From Aquanectria penicillioides (taxonomy: Eukaryota > Ascomycota > Sordariomycetes > Hypocreales > Nectriaceae): a stretch of DNA of 64,000 nt. Below the pieces are notes generated by a model, which had not been told where the DNA came from, did not search any database, and worked only from the letters and a program-made list of their open reading frames with translations. Position numbers and translations under genes: made by a program. This document shows, in pieces, positions 44,991 through 58,239 of the stretch. The DNA lies in NCBI GenBank assembly GCA_003415625.1, contig PYIU01000011.1, positions 1,563,001 through 1,627,000 of the forward strand, written 5' to 3'. The stretch's first letter is position 1; every line of letters starts with the position of its first letter.

Positions 44991-47255
44991 ATGGTTGTGC
45001 TTGAGAACCTTCCAACAGAGATCATCTGCCAAATCGCAGAGTGGAGCACATGTGGTGTTCACCCAGGCAGGGGCAAATACCCGTCTTCGTACGCGAAATA
45101 TCACTCTCACCTTGCGCGTACAAGTCGGTATTTTTATGAGATCCTCAACCCAGTCCTATACAAGCGCAACATCATCCATGACGTGCCTCTGGACTCGTGC
45201 GTCTTGTGGGCAGCGCAATTTGGCCGCCTTGGGACGATCAAAACCGCCCACAAATTTGGCGCCAGTTTGGATATTGACGGCACTCGGGATGAAACTGATT
45301 TCATCAAGCATTGGGGCGCGCTTCCAGGCCGCTTAAGATTTCTAGCAACGCCTCTCCACATCGCCATCCAGAATGGACATCGACACATTGTTGAATACCT
45401 GCTAGAGAACGGTGCAGACGTTCACGTCGCGTCAAACTCCTTTTGTGCTGGAGAGAAGGCCTTGTCGCACGCTAATGAGTGCCAGCCTTTCCCTTATCCT
45501 CTACATACTGCTCTCGTCCACAACCACGATGTCCCGGATGCTGCGGAAATGCTCATAAAGCGAGGTGCTTATCTTGTGGCCAAGGGGGTGCTTGCTCTTC
45601 CCATTGCGGCCGCGAATGACCGTGAAGATCTCATCGAGCTTCTACTCGACTTGAAAGAACCAGCTACGACGGCTGCGGGTTTTATTCATGCTACAGACAA
45701 GCAGGATCTTCCTCTCTTTCAGAGCTTATTGCAGCGGCCGGAACTGAATGCCTCCATTCCAGACGAGTTCGGCCAAACGGCGCTTCATTTTGCAGCCGTG
45801 TCAGGCCGCATGGAGTTCGTCAAGCCTCTTCTAGAGAGACCCGAGGTTGCTGCTGATGCGCGCGACAAATCAGGGATGACACCAATGCATTACGCAGCGA
45901 GAAGCGGGACTCTGGATGTGTTTGAAGCATTGCTTAGTCGTCCAGAGGTTGATATAATCGCCGCCGACGACAAAGAAATGCAGCCATTGCATTGGGCTAT
46001 TTTGGGAAGGAATTCCTCCATTGTTCAAAAGCTTCTGGCGCGACCAGAAGTCATAGTAGGGGTAACTGCCCCTGACGGTCAAACCCCTTTGCACTTTGCT
46101 GCTCAGAGTTGGGATTTGGATATTGTCGACATGATACTCAATATTGAGGCCATCGATATTGCTGCAGTAGATTCTGATGGCGCTACCGCTTTACATTATC
46201 TATGCAAATCCGATATAGTTGAGGTAGACGCTGACGCTGACGATGACACTAACACTAACACTGATAGTGATAATGATAATGGCAATGACAATGACAATGA
46301 GCGTCCCGATGTCAAAATCATGCCAGATCTCATTAAAAAATTCATTGATACTGGAATACCCATCAACCATCAGGCGAACTCTGGGACAGCTCTCTTCCAC
46401 ATGATCAAAAATTACAACTTCGAGGGCGCGTTGATTTTGCTTGATCATGGTGCTGATCCTACTCTCATCCCACCTGTTCAGCCTGACTGGAGCATTTTAC
46501 ACTACTGCCTCTCTGCTAAAGCGCTCAAGCAGACCGAACTCGTGACAAGGCTGCTCTCATATAAAATTGACATGAATTCGTTGACCCCACGCGACTTTAC
46601 CGGCAACGACATCAACTCAGGAGAATATTGTGGCAATCAATTATTCTTTGCAACGGTGCACGCTCGGAATGTTGATTGTATGAGACTCTTACTTGCGGCT
46701 GGTGCAGACCCCAACGCTGCGACATTTTACACTGGCTGGAACTCGTTTTATGACATGACATTGGGACAAGAGCAATCTTTTCTGTGTGGATTTTTTGCGT
46801 TTGAGTTCGGATATGTTCATGTTACGGACGAACAGGTTCAAAAGGCCAAGGAGCGCATTTGTCTACTTCTCGAGCATGGCTCGAGCGTAGGTGGTGATGA
46901 ATCCCCACGGTCTCCTCTTGAGTGGGCATGTGAAGCTGTCATTGAACACGATTTATCTGGGCTTCTTGACTTACTTCTGGAGCATATCACCAAGGAGAAT
47001 ATTTCTTCCAAATGCTTGAGGAAAATGGTCAACCGATATGGAGAGCATGCTGAGGAAGATGACCTCGGGGAAGAGATGGAGGGCCGCTTGAGGAAAGTGA
47101 TTCAAATGCTAGTCGAATTCCAGGAAAGGGAGTTTCCGGGTGTGACAACTGATGATGAGTCGTCGTCAGAAGAGGAAAATGGCGAAGACGACGATGAAGA
47201 TGAAGAAGGAGAAGAAGAGGAAAATGAGGCTCAAGATGAAGAAATGGAAGACTAA
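44991..47255 (+). CDS. F-box-like ankyrin-repeat protein
   Basis: A single exon of 754 aa. The N-terminus VVLENLPTEIICQIAEW ... LARTSRYFYEILNPVLYKRNI is an F-box-like helix set, the Skp1-binding module. Ankyrin repeats follow from about residue 115 to 560 (TPLHIAIQNGHRHIVEYLLENGA, TALHFAAVSGRMEFVKPLL, TPMHYAARSG, TPLHFAAQS). A low-complexity Asp/Asn/Thr stretch (about 415-440) interrupts the array, and the C-terminus ends in a long Glu/Asp tail. Likely the substrate-recognition part of an SCF ubiquitin ligase or a scaffold. The start is the ATG before the F-box; the upstream in-frame TTG is ignored. It converges on the NLR gene, with 73 bp between stop codons. Confidence 0.87.
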   Translation: MVVLENLPTEIICQIAEWSTCGVHPGRGKYPSSYAKYHSHLARTSRYFYEILNPVLYKRNIIHDVPLDSCVLWAAQFGRLGTIKTAHKFGASLDIDGTRDETDFIKHWGALPGRLRFLATPLHIAIQNGHRHIVEYLLENGADVHVASNSFCAGEKALSHANECQPFPYPLHTALVHNHDVPDAAEMLIKRGAYLVAKGVLALPIAAANDREDLIELLLDLKEPATTAAGFIHATDKQDLPLFQSLLQRPELNASIPDEFGQTALHFAAVSGRMEFVKPLLERPEVAADARDKSGMTPMHYAARSGTLDVFEALLSRPEVDIIAADDKEMQPLHWAILGRNSSIVQKLLARPEVIVGVTAPDGQTPLHFAAQSWDLDIVDMILNIEAIDIAAVDSDGATALHYLCKSDIVEVDADADDDTNTNTDSDNDNGNDNDNERPDVKIMPDLIKKFIDTGIPINHQANSGTALFHMIKNYNFEGALILLDHGADPTLIPPVQPDWSILHYCLSAKALKQTELVTRLLSYKIDMNSLTPRDFTGNDINSGEYCGNQLFFATVHARNVDCMRLLLAAGADPNAATFYTGWNSFYDMTLGQEQSFLCGFFAFEFGYVHVTDEQVQKAKERICLLLEHGSSVGGDESPRSPLEWACEAVIEHDLSGLLDLLLEHITKENISSKCLRKMVNRYGEHAEEDDLGEEMEGRLRKVIQMLVEFQEREFPGVTTDDESSSEEENGEDDDEDEEGEEEENEAQDEEMED

Positions 47256-47328
47256 GCTGCAGTGTGCGGATCAAATAAGATACAGTATGAGAAAATGGTT
47301 TAGGTAGGAAATATCATAGTGGCAAAGA

Positions 47329-50300
47329 CTACGCCCGAATAATGTAGAAAAGTTTAGCATCCTGCGTAGAGCCTACCAAACTCCCACAGATTGAACGTCT
47401 CTGCCCAATGCCACGGATAACCTTTCGTTTCCTTTGCTCATAGTCCCCAGCCGTTTCACTATGGCGTCTCTCCCACTCCCATCTCGTCGGCACTTTGGCA
47501 GTCATGATACCGGACCACCGTGCAATGGTTGACTCTGTACCGATTTGCGACGTATCGGTCAGGTTCTTTTGTTCGGTCCATCTTCTCACGAGGAGCCAAT
47601 GCAGAACTGGCCAACGACCTTGCGATACTGAAAGCCCAAACTTGCCCAACACATCGTCCGCAAATGACACTCTGACACCGTTCCGTACCAAAAGCTGGAC
47701 CACGTCGAGTTTGTAGTGAGAAAGAGCAGCCTGCAGGACGGTGCCGTGTTCTTCGCAGCAGTGTGCGAGATTTGCCCCAATCATAATAAAATTCTTGATC
47801 GCACCCACTTCACCCCAACACGCTGCTTGGCACAAAAGATTGTGCTTTCCGGGGACTGATAAGTCTGATATGTGGCGCATCTCATCCTCAGATAGATGCT
47901 TTTGAAGCCGACGGAAGCTGCGTGTGATTGCAACTAAGGCTTGCTTTGGTGATTTCAGTGAAGTGAGGAACCGAGGATGAGGCCATTCAATCTCGCGGGC
48001 GCGCAATAGGCTAACGTCTTTCTCAAACAATGATCGCAAATACTCGCGAGGGTGTTTCAGAAGATAAATTATGGGAGATATTCCAGATGCGGCTTGCTGA
48101 TGCAAATCGAATCCCTTTGCTATAAATAGATCGAGTATGTCGGTATTTGGTGCTGCAGTCGATGAATCTAGCAGGTAGCACAGGGGATTTTCGCCATAAC
48201 AATGTTCAGTGACATTGAATGATGGAGTGTTGACCAACATCTTGACAATATCCCATGCACCGCCGAGGCATGCATGCTTCAGAGGAGTTTCGGCAAAAAC
48301 ATCTTGGAGATCAGAACGAGCACCGTAGTTGAGTAAGAGCTGTACGGTTTTTGTGGCTCCATACCTACTTGCATAGTGTAAGGGAGTCTCATTAAAAACA
48401 TTGGTTTCATCAACATTTGCCATGTTATCTAATAGAAGCATTGCAATATCGTGGAGGTCGTATTGGGCTGCGATGTGAAGAGCTGTAGTAGATGCTTTGG
48501 CATCTTTCTGGTTTACAAGATTGTTGAAATTTGTGAAGTGCTCGTTATCCTTGTCACTTGATTGAGACCTGACAATAGTTAGCTTCATCTAATAGTCATG
48601 ATAAGATTCATGAAATGAATATTGAGTTTGTGTGATGGAAATCAGCATACCGCAGTGTACTCAATAATACTTGCAGTCCCTCAATGTTTTTATGCACAAC
48701 CGCGTTGTGTAGAGGACTAGACGGCAAGTCCTGAAAGGTACCATCTTCTTTCAAGTACTTTTCAACCAACTCAGGTAGTAAATCGTTCAGCCTGGACTGA
48801 CCAGCAGCTGCCTCCAGGGGAGTTGAGTGTGGAAGGTCTTCGGACTCCACGCAGACAGCTGAGGCTTTTGCTCCATGCTGGAGAAGCCACCTCACTGTTT
48901 CCAGACTCCATTCCTCCTGAATAGCAGCCATAAGTGGAGTTGTACCTTGAGGAGAATTTAGTTCAATGTCTATAGGGCACCCAAGATCAAGCAGAGCTTG
49001 ACAGCCACCAATGTTCCCATCTTTCAGTGCCGCATAAAACCCCTCTGCCATGATGCGGAGCCCCTGAGGGCTGGTGACTTGACATTCGCTGATACCTTGT
49101 GCATGATCCTGGAGCATTTTGACAATGGCGAAATTCCCTGTCATATATCCATAGACGATAGGAGTACATCCTACAGCACAGGGGTTTTGTTGTGCATTAA
49201 GACTCAATAGAGTTTCAACACAACTGGTCCGTTGGCAGGTAACTGCGAGATGTAGTGGTGTTCGGCCAGACGTTGAAATTGCATTGATGTTTGCGCCCGC
49301 TTTTGCCAAGTACCGAACCGCTGAGAGGTTCCCAAATCGAGCTGCGTAATGGAGGGGAGTTTCTTTTTCAAAATCAGTCGCCTCCAAATCGCATAAAATG
49401 CCATTGCCAATATAGAAATCAAGACATTTTGCTCCATCGTTTGTAGCAGCTGCCAAGTGAAGCGCATTACCACCAGAAAACATCCTCCCATCAAGATAAC
49501 ATTGCCAAGCACGAGTCCATGTTGTATCTAGAGCCTTGTCCTTGGATACTTGTGCAATCTTTTCTAACAGCGAGGAATAATGCCCTGCAACTGCAAGGAG
49601 CGGAGCGTCGAGTGAATCATGGTTAGCGAGCCAGGGATTTGCGCCCGAATCAAGGAGTAATTCTGCAGTAGCTAAAGAAGATTCTCTGATATGATGGAGG
49701 AAAGGAGGACCGTGAAATATTGACATCGGCTCGTTAGGGTCAATACCCTTCTCAAGAAGTCGTTTTAGTTTCCAAAGAGCCCCACGTCCGCGAGTACCAC
49801 CTGCAGTCAAATGAAGGAGTCCACAACCACTCAATTCTGGATTTCCTGTACTTATGGCATCGGGTGTCGCATAAGCAAATAGCTCTTGAAAGCTCGTCTC
49901 ATGAATTTTCACTTGTGGAAAACAGGCAAGTTCAAGGGCTGAGAGCTTATTAACCTTGGAATGGACCTGCACTCCATTTTCCAATAAGAGAGAGATAATA
50001 TCAAGGTCGTCATGTATGATGGCTTCGAATAATAGTTCATTCAACACAGAATCCGTTGATTCAGATATTTTGTTGCCTTCGCTTGTGATCACCCTCTTTA
50101 CGATATCAGATGCCCATTTCCAATGGCGAGAGTCGTTCAAGGTCCAAGTAAATTCGGTAATCGGTGGGTTTGCAAAGAAGCGCTTCCTTCTTTTGTCTCT
50201 CCCAATGCATTCTACTAATGTGCGAGCGAGAGGTATTACGGCTGATTGCACCTTTTGTTTCTGGTATAATCTTGCAATATCCGACTCGAGAAGGAATTGG

Positions 50301-53300
50301 AAGATCTGTTTTAGCCAGGGAGACCTCTTGGAATTAAATGCAAGTTTGATAACTTCGGAGCACATGAAGTCCCATAACTCGGAGGCCTCATTAATGTCCG
50401 AAGTCGTAGTGGCGGGAATTAGGGATATCAATGTCTTGATATCGACGGTTTCGGAACTGGGACCAAACTGGGGAGCGGTCCTTGTTGAACGGTATGTGGC
50501 GTGGCGATAGTAGCTCACTGATCCTTCAGAGAAAACGGATTCGACGTCGGAGAAGTAGATACTATTAACTGATATATCATCACGCCCAGCGTTCTCTACC
50601 CGTTTCAGTGCTTGAACAATTGCCACCTCGAATGGAGATCTGTCGTCACATGCCCTCTTGCTTAAAGGGAAGTGGTATTTGAGAATTTCGACGCATTGGA
50701 GGTCAGGGTCAACGCCGAGGTAGTGCAAGGGGTTCCCTGTCGCGTCGTCAACACCGTCCATCTCAACGCCTATGTCTAAGAGCATTTGTAGCACGTCCGA
50801 GGAGCCAAGCTTTGCTGCGGCTCGAAAGAGGGAGCCATCAATTTTCCAATGCTCTTTTGTGTTACAGTGAGGTAAAAGAAACAAAGTATTCTGCTTCTGT
50901 CCCATTGAAAGCGCAGTACAAATTGGTGTCTCTCCCGCTCTCGATTTCATGAGCAATGCTTCTTTCTTATGATTTTGTTCAAGGAGAACTCTCAAAAGGT
51001 CTGTATGGTCCTGCCTGGCAGCTAAATGCCAAATTGTCTCTCCATTGTCGTCCTTGACAAGTGTGGGGCATCCATGTTGGATCAGGGTTCTGAGGAGGTC
51101 TGCATCAGAACAAAGATGAGTTGGAGTTCGCCCGTTCACGGAGACCTTGTTTACATCGCAGCCGGAGGCCAAGAGGACCTTTGCGACATCTAATGATTGT
51201 TGGGATACGGCAATATGTAATGGTGTCCAACTGGAGTCGTATGGCGCAAAGCCAGTTCCTCGAAGTAGTTTTGATCGATCATCGTTGAGAAATTGCTCTA
51301 GCTGTGGTGCATCGTTATGTTCAATGACCTTGACTATGTAATCTCGAACGCGCTCATCGCTCGCATCTGCTTTTGGAAGATTGGATTGGAATTTCCATTT
51401 CATAGAGGTGACAAACGTAGCCGTTAGGTCGTAAAGGCGAGCAGCTGGGCTGTCTATATTATGTTGTGCCTCAAGTGCCTGAAGAAAATCTGTAATAGTC
51501 CTGCTGTAGTTGAAAGTAGAAGACACTTGATCAACGCGGTCATGTCCCCTGTAAGCCTCGTATAGCTTGTTAAAAGCTTGTAGGTCTTCCTCTTGAACAA
51601 CAGTAGCCGCATTAATCAGGGTCGTGGCAGTCCTTATACAATCATTAGCCAGGATAGACTGTTTGAAGGCAAGGGACAAGGTCGTTGATTCCCAAAATGG
51701 TGTCACAAGCTTGAGATTGGTGTCCGCTCCCGCCTTCAATAACACTTGCATTGTTTCATTTCGGGCAGAAGATATGGTGGACATCTGGACAGTATCGCAG
51801 AAATCCTCCATCGAGCGGTTCCAGTACGTCTCTGTGTTATCACCGAAAACAACCGTGGAGCCAATGGCACAATGGAATGGAGTACCGAACCTGCTCCGCT
51901 GATCGATAGTCGCTTTATTTAGCAGCCGATTGCAAATGCCACTGAAGCCCATAGCAGCAGCCATGTGCAGAGGTGTAAAATCAGGGCGAATAATTGCTGA
52001 TATGAGGTCAATGGCCTTTTCATCATTCACATGAAAAGCTTCCTGGCCCAATCCCCAAGCCCAATTCCCTTGACAATGACGAATGAACTCGATACACCAA
52101 GAGGAAAAGAAAGGAGTTTTCGGCATACTAAAAAGCGAATATAGATGCTCAGGTATCTCCAAATCGGGGTATTGTTCATATGTATATCTCATCCAATTCA
52201 TTGACGCATACTCGTAAAATGGATGCGTAGAAACCCGCTCTTTGATCAACTGTATCTCACGCTTCGACGCCTCTGGCTGTCGTTCATGATTCCGCAACAT
52301 CAAATACCTCAAACAAAGGTCGCTCAGAAGACTATAGACATCTTTGTAGGAAATGCCATAAGCACTGAGTTGAGGGTGGGTGGGACAAATCGCTCGGAGG
52401 AATTCCGGGACTGTAAAGTGAGCAAACTCAATGCGCTTGTTGTCGTTGGATCTCCTAACAAGGCTGCCGCATCGCTTGAGAATCTCATCTTCGCTCACAA
52501 TAGCATCTTCGTCTAGAAAATCCGAGTCATCAGGGACTGACACTGCCTCACACATTCCTCGTACACAGAGACGCTCCGGGCTGGCGATGATCTTCAAGCT
52601 TCTCTGCACAAGCTGCCGGACTTGAATAGGACACGCCTCTATTCTCATAAGGATTCGTTCGTAGGTGGCAGGAAGGGTTGGAGGCAATTTTCCTAACGCT
52701 TCACGACGGTCTTTATCCGTTGGAAGATGACATATATGATCCAGTTGACACGCCACCCATCGAAACCTACGACATTATATTAGCACGCGAAGCTTTCTCA
52801 AACCTCCCCGTCCAGCGGTGGGTGCTTACATTCCGTTGGCCCCACTGACTAGTTGCGTCAGAATCTCGTCCTTCAATGCCATATCTCGGAGTCGTAACTT
52901 TTTTTTGTTCACGAGGCGATCGAGCTCTGCCGCAACGTAGAGCTGAATGTCATCTTTTTGTGCAGCCAGTTCAACCAATTGGAAATCATTCTCCAAGTAG
53001 TCTCTAATTGGGAATTCATCTCGGCTTAGGTACGCGATCCTCATGTCATGGTGGTTGTGAGTTGCAGCTAGAGATTGAAGGCATCGTACAGCATCGTCAA
53101 CATGGGTCCCGCATTCATCTAAACCGTCAACAATCAAGTAGACTTTGCCAAACAAGCTGCACATCTCGACAAAGATTTCGCTCAACCTTTCAGTGCTTGG
53201 ACCTAGCGATGTTGCATCATCTGGTCGGAGCTCGTTGTAGTAATCCTCTAGCATCATGTAGGCAGCTTCCTTTTGGCGCGCAAGCTGAGCGCAAAGTGAC

Positions 53301-54160
53301 GATAGAATGTTGATGGGGTCATGAGTTCTCTCATTTCGATAGGTGCAGAAGAAGTATGCCACGGCCGCCTCCTCGGAACTCCGGAGACACTCGCAGATAA
53401 GCGCTCCCGCGAGAACCGATTTACCAGCACCGGGGATGCCAGTGAACCAAATATTTGAACCAGGTGTTGTGTCCCATTGTTCGAAAATTGGACCTTCTGT
53501 CAGCCATAGTCCTGTTAATGGATGCCGTAGCTTTTTGCTCATCTCGAACTCTGCCGTTGGGTCTGCGGTACTAAACAGCCGGAGTACATCGCGTTTCCTT
53601 TTGCTCAAGATGATTGTGGTTTGAATATCAAGAATTTTCTTGACGCCTTTTTCGACATTTTGAACATGGATCCTGGTGTCATGTTGCACAGATAAGCATT
53701 GTTTTAGCTTTGTGAGAGAATCTGCTGCGACAGCCATGCCTAGTGTTTGCTTATGACGTTGAATTGAAGATAGGAGCTCACTCATCTGAGCGGATGAAAA
53801 TGGCCATCTTAAGCGTTCCTGAACTCGTTCAAATCTTGAAAATGGCTCCATGTTCATCTTGGCATCGTTAAGACGTTGTTCTAACATCTTCAAAGGTTTC
53901 TGGCATTCGTATATTGTGGTAAATTTGAGAAACTGAGGTGTATCCGATTTTGTGTCAACGTCTTGGTAGTCTTCAAAGTTCGAGGCGACCAAATACAGGT
54001 GGCGCAACAAAAGACTCATGTCTTTTACTTCCCCAAGCAAATTATCCACATCTTCAGGTGCGTCTCTGACATCCCGGGCATATTTGGCCCCCTTTAGGAA
54101 TACGGCTTCCGCAAGCGCGGCTAAGCCAGCAACGCTGGCGGAGATGGACAGAGGGTCCAT
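47329..54160 (-). CDS. Giant NACHT-ankyrin NLR-type (STAND) protein
   Basis: Three exons, complement of 52830-54160, 48651-52766 and 47329-48568; the sum is exactly 2,229 codons (2,228 aa). The N-terminal region begins MDPLSISASVAGLAAL, a common fungal STAND N-terminal effector or adaptor segment, with helices to about 200. NACHT ATPase: Walker A GIPGAGKS (241-248), Walker B YLIVDGLDE (341-349). A winged-helix-like segment (LPPTLPATYERIL, EFAHFTVPEFLRAI) follows, then many ankyrin repeats over about 1,500 residues (TPLHMAAAMGF, TPLHIAVSQQSLDVA, TPLHYAARFGNLSAVRYLAKAGA, TALHIAAQYDLHDIAMLLL). Such proteins sense ligands through the repeats and oligomerise to trigger cell death. The third exon relies on an acceptor with the branch point GCTAAC only nine bases away. 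Confidence 0.9.
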
Positions 54161-55483
54161 GCCGGCCTCACAACGCGGCGAGTTCGAGTGACGAGACTAG
54201 TCTCGATGGTGGGGACTATGAACGTGCTATGCTGTTTGTTTCGAAGACAGACGATAAGACGTACGATAAGGCTCCAAGCGTTTGTTCCAGGGATTCGAGA
54301 TGCTACCAGGAAATGAAGCACGAACCCAAGCTCAAGATTTCTGGACAAGTGTAGGGCACGCTCAAAGAGCCTAACTAAACTAGAGGGCCTAATGCTATAT
54401 AAATGCCTAGTTCCTGCCGTGATAGCCTAGCCAAATATTAGAAAATGCGACTGAATAAATGGCGCATGAAATAACTGGACAAGGCAGCTGAGCATGTCGC
54501 TTCTCTAAGCTGCAGGACACAGCGTAACATAGCTCGAGATTAGCCTGACACCATCACACACCCTTCCCCGGCTTGGCGAATCATGAGACCCTAGGGATGC
54601 AACCCAACAGGCGAGGTGGACTCCGAGGCGCACAGCCGCAAGCTCTATTTGGGAAAAAAAGCGGTTAATAAGCTTCTGGCATCATCCCGAATCTGGCGAG
54701 AAGTGAGCCACGCGATCTTTTCCTCTCCCAATATGTACGTGGAATCATCATGTGTAAAATCTACGGCTGAAACCCGCGATAATCTAGGCAGCGTCGCACG
54801 CGCGTGCAAGCTCCATCAGCCTCTTAGTCCCTCCCACGAGCCTCAACATCAAAGTAGTTACGGCAAGGCAAAGAATAAAAACCCGTATTTTCATTGGATT
54901 GATAGAATTATTTCGCGATGCGGTCGTATGCAAGTGAGTGCTACTGAATGCGAAACAATCATTTCCTGACTTGACATTGGATGCACATGGAGAGGGCAGT
55001 ATTGAAGCATCATGAAGAACATGGCAGTAATCTACAAGTGATTTGTCGACATATATCACCATGGGGTTTGGACGCGGACCTAGTTACCAATCGTTTCGAG
55101 TGACCATTAATATCTGTTAGATCTAATCTTACGCCTCATACATCAAAATGAGAGAACATCATGTTGTAACGTTGAAATTGATTAAAGGAATAACGGTCTA
55201 TAAGGCTCGAGATGCCTCAAGGAGCCTGGCCTGGAGACATGTCACGTGACCTAGTTTCAAACACCTCCTCGACCCTGGGCCAGGACCGTCTCAGCCAACA
55301 CACAAGTCCCCACGCACCAGTGCATAGGTACTGTCTGTCTACCAAGAGAAGTTGCCGCTAAAGAAGATGGAAGACTCCCCGAAACAGAGAGATATCTCCA
55401 GGACCTTGTGACAAGTGTTTCTACCTTATTCAATTTAGATGCCACCAGCGCGGCCCTGCATCTCTTCAATTTCCCTGCGTAGT
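54161..55483. other. Intergenic region upstream of the NLR gene
   Basis: 1.3 kb containing the NLR promoter and, at its right end, possibly decayed 5' P450 sequence. No gene recognised. Confidence 0.4.
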
Positions 55484-56278
55484 TCACACCAGGTCCAGAG
55501 AAAAGAGAACCCGAGATTCTCCTCCAAAGAATGATTCGTATCAACGTAACAGCAATTCATGCACTTGCCGTCACACCTACTGAATGCTTGTTTGACTTGT
55601 GCCGGCATGCTGAGATTCATGAAGAGCTTCGCGCCGAGATTGGGGATGTGATGGGGAAGGAGAGTGGAGAATCCCCTTGGACAAAAGCGAATGTCGATCG
55701 TTTGATCAAACTGGACAGTTTTATCCGAGAGTCTGCTCGTATGAACCCAATGAGCGCAGGTGAGACTCACTCCCCGCACTCCTCAGATAAATAAACCCAT
55801 AGGATGTATCTCCTCGTCATGTTAACCTCCCCTTGCAGTGAAAATGGAGTGACTGGCCGTCCAAGACTTTCAATTGAGCGACGGCACATTCGTACCACGC
55901 GGTACATCAGTTGGTGTTATCTCACATGGCAGATACCTAGATGAGGATGTGTTGGAAAATTCTACAAAGTTTGACGCATTTCGATTCTCCCGCATGCGTG
56001 CGAGGCTGAATATGCAAAATCAGTATACGTTTGCTCAGACGAGTTCTGAGAACTTGCTTTTTGGACTTGGTCGGCATGCATGCCCTGGCAGGCACTTGCA
56101 TCTGTCTTATTTAAGCTAATTTTTAGCTTACTTGCTGCTCCATTACGATATTAAGTTCATTGAAGGTCAACCCCTCCCACAAGGCACATGGACACAGAAG
56201 TTTCGTAACCCGGATTTGACCGCGGGAATCGCTTGGAAGTCGAGGGCTATGGAGGACAGATTTTCCGCTGTGTATTAA
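55484..56278 (+). pseudogene. Cytochrome P450 pseudogene (C-terminal half)
   Basis: The coding remnant begins near PEILLQRMIRINVTAIHALAV (I-helix region) and continues through KLDSFIRESARMNPMSA (K-helix ExxR), an intron at 55760-55838, DFQLSDGTFVPRGTSVGV, FDAFRFSRMR and the haem motif FGLGRHACPGR with the axial Cys. A TGA at 55850-55852 falls where Arg would fit. After the haem motif the frame stops (56117-56119), but the C-terminal HYDIKFIEGQPLPQGT segment is still readable in the same frame further on. The N-terminal half is missing. Not functional. Confidence 0.8.
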
Positions 56279-58239
56279 GGAAGCTCAGTTGCCCGCGGCA
56301 ACTCTCACAGTCATTTAGGATAAACTGGAAAGGAATTGGTTCGTCGAGGACGATCTAAACTAAGCTGTGGAACTACATCTTTCTTCATGCGTTGCAGTCG
56401 ACTGTCAAACATGGGCGAATGTTTAATATTTCACATAACTTTACATCTATGTCTACATTTCTACTCTTCGTTGCCTCCCCAATACTCCAACGGGGGCCTC
56501 CATTCTTGGATTCAAGAGAACCAATTTTAAGCTCATGATTTGATCCAATATGACGTAATGTAAATGAACCTTCTCTGTTACGTTAAGTCGTCTGAATTAA
56601 TTGAAATACGTAAATTCCTAGAGTTCAATGACGTAACTATGTGATGTTTCACAGTGTACGTGATGTCACATGTCATGCCATGTGTCGCGAGTATATATGG
56701 CCTATTTGCATCAGTACCTGTAGTAAGGTGCCTTACACTTTTGCTAGTGGTATAGTGGGTTTTACGCGTGACACCATGTGTGATGCAGTGGAGCAGCATT
56801 AGACGAGATCAAAGTCTTATCCATAGAATCGCTACGACGTATGCTTCCTAGATGACTTCACACGTTACTTCACTTTGATTTCCAAATCGTCTCTTACATC
56901 TTCCGGGATATCCATTCTTTTCTTCTCTTTCTCACAAACTGGACGTTATTTATTCTGGGTGTCTAGTAGTGTCTCATATCTCGCTCCATTTGACCAATCT
57001 TCAGCTCCGTATTTCACATTAAGTCGGCAAATCAGCACATTTCTATCCCGGGCATGCAAACCCTGCGCTTAGATGATGACATACCTTTTGGTGAAAGCAG
57101 GGCTGCTCAGTCATGCATGTGTTATCAACATACCGTATTCTCTCAACAAATTGGATTATAAAACAGGCTCTAATACGGATGGTCTTCGCAAGAATGAGCT
57201 TGTGAAGCGTTCAAAAAAAATCACCGAGCCTTCACATACCCTACACCTTTCCACGTTCGCAACGAGGTAACCTCATTTCACCAATTAAACTATGTAGGTG
57301 AGTATCCTCGTTCCAAATTAAGCTTAATAGTGTTGGGTTTCATAGCTTGTAACCCGTGTAACATTAAAGGTCTATTTTAAATCTCAAGATCGCTAAATGT
57401 CCCCTTGTTTCCGAGCAAACTCATGAAACGTTTTCTCTGGCGGTTCGTGACTTAGAATCCGAGACAGGCTGCCGAGAGCACTGATTACGTGATCGTCTGG
57501 TGCGCGCTATGGTACACAATCCGATACAGGCGGTACATGTTAGAAGCGTTGCTTCTTCGCCGGTAGCATGGGGTGTATGATGATCTAGTCAGGCCATCGA
57601 CATTTTTACCCCATCCCACGTGTCATGTCCACTTTACTTACAAAACTGGAGGCCTCCGATCAAGGATGGAGGCCTCTAAGATGGGAGAAATCACAAGAGT
57701 TTACACGTTTAATTGGGTTGAAGCAAAAAAGACAGGTTGCCGGGGGCCTCATGCAGCCTTCTCAAAGAGGCAATCAATCGATCGCCGGCATGCAATAGTG
57801 GATAGCACGAGTGGGTTTCCCTTCCCACGTGAACAATAACTACATGGTGTACTTTAATTTGTACTCAATTTAACAAGAAACCCTACTCCACTACTAATTC
57901 CTTGTTATGAAACTACTTCTTGATCTTTGACGCAAGTGGTCAATCTAAATTTGGCTACCCAAGTGTGTCAACAAGCCAATCAAACCCCTCATTCAAACCG
58001 TCGCTAGTTATCGCAGACGCTAATGAAACGAACTGTGGGGTTTCGGTCAGAACAGGTCGGATGGAAGAATCATCTCATGTCACAGAAGAGTTGAGTCAAT
58101 ACACGTACCATCTGATCATGCGTCGCATTCCGTTGGTGCACAATGCTTGTGACTTCGATGGTGAGTATGCAGTTCTGCGTCAATGTTGGAGCTTGGGTTC
58201 TTGGCCACGTGTTTGAGCGAAGTCGATCATGTCGACCGA
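56279..58239. other. Intergenic region
   Basis: About 2 kb without a recognisable gene. Two copies of the palindrome GGAGGCCTC(C/T) occur at 57648-57657 and 57668-57677. A short tRNA-like stretch near 57250-57300 was considered and rejected. Confidence 0.4.

Noticed and set aside
57240..57310. Possible tRNA (minus strand, D-arm-like TAGTTTAATTGGTGAAAT)
   Set aside because: No matching acceptor stem, anticodon stem or GGTTCGA T-arm could be paired.
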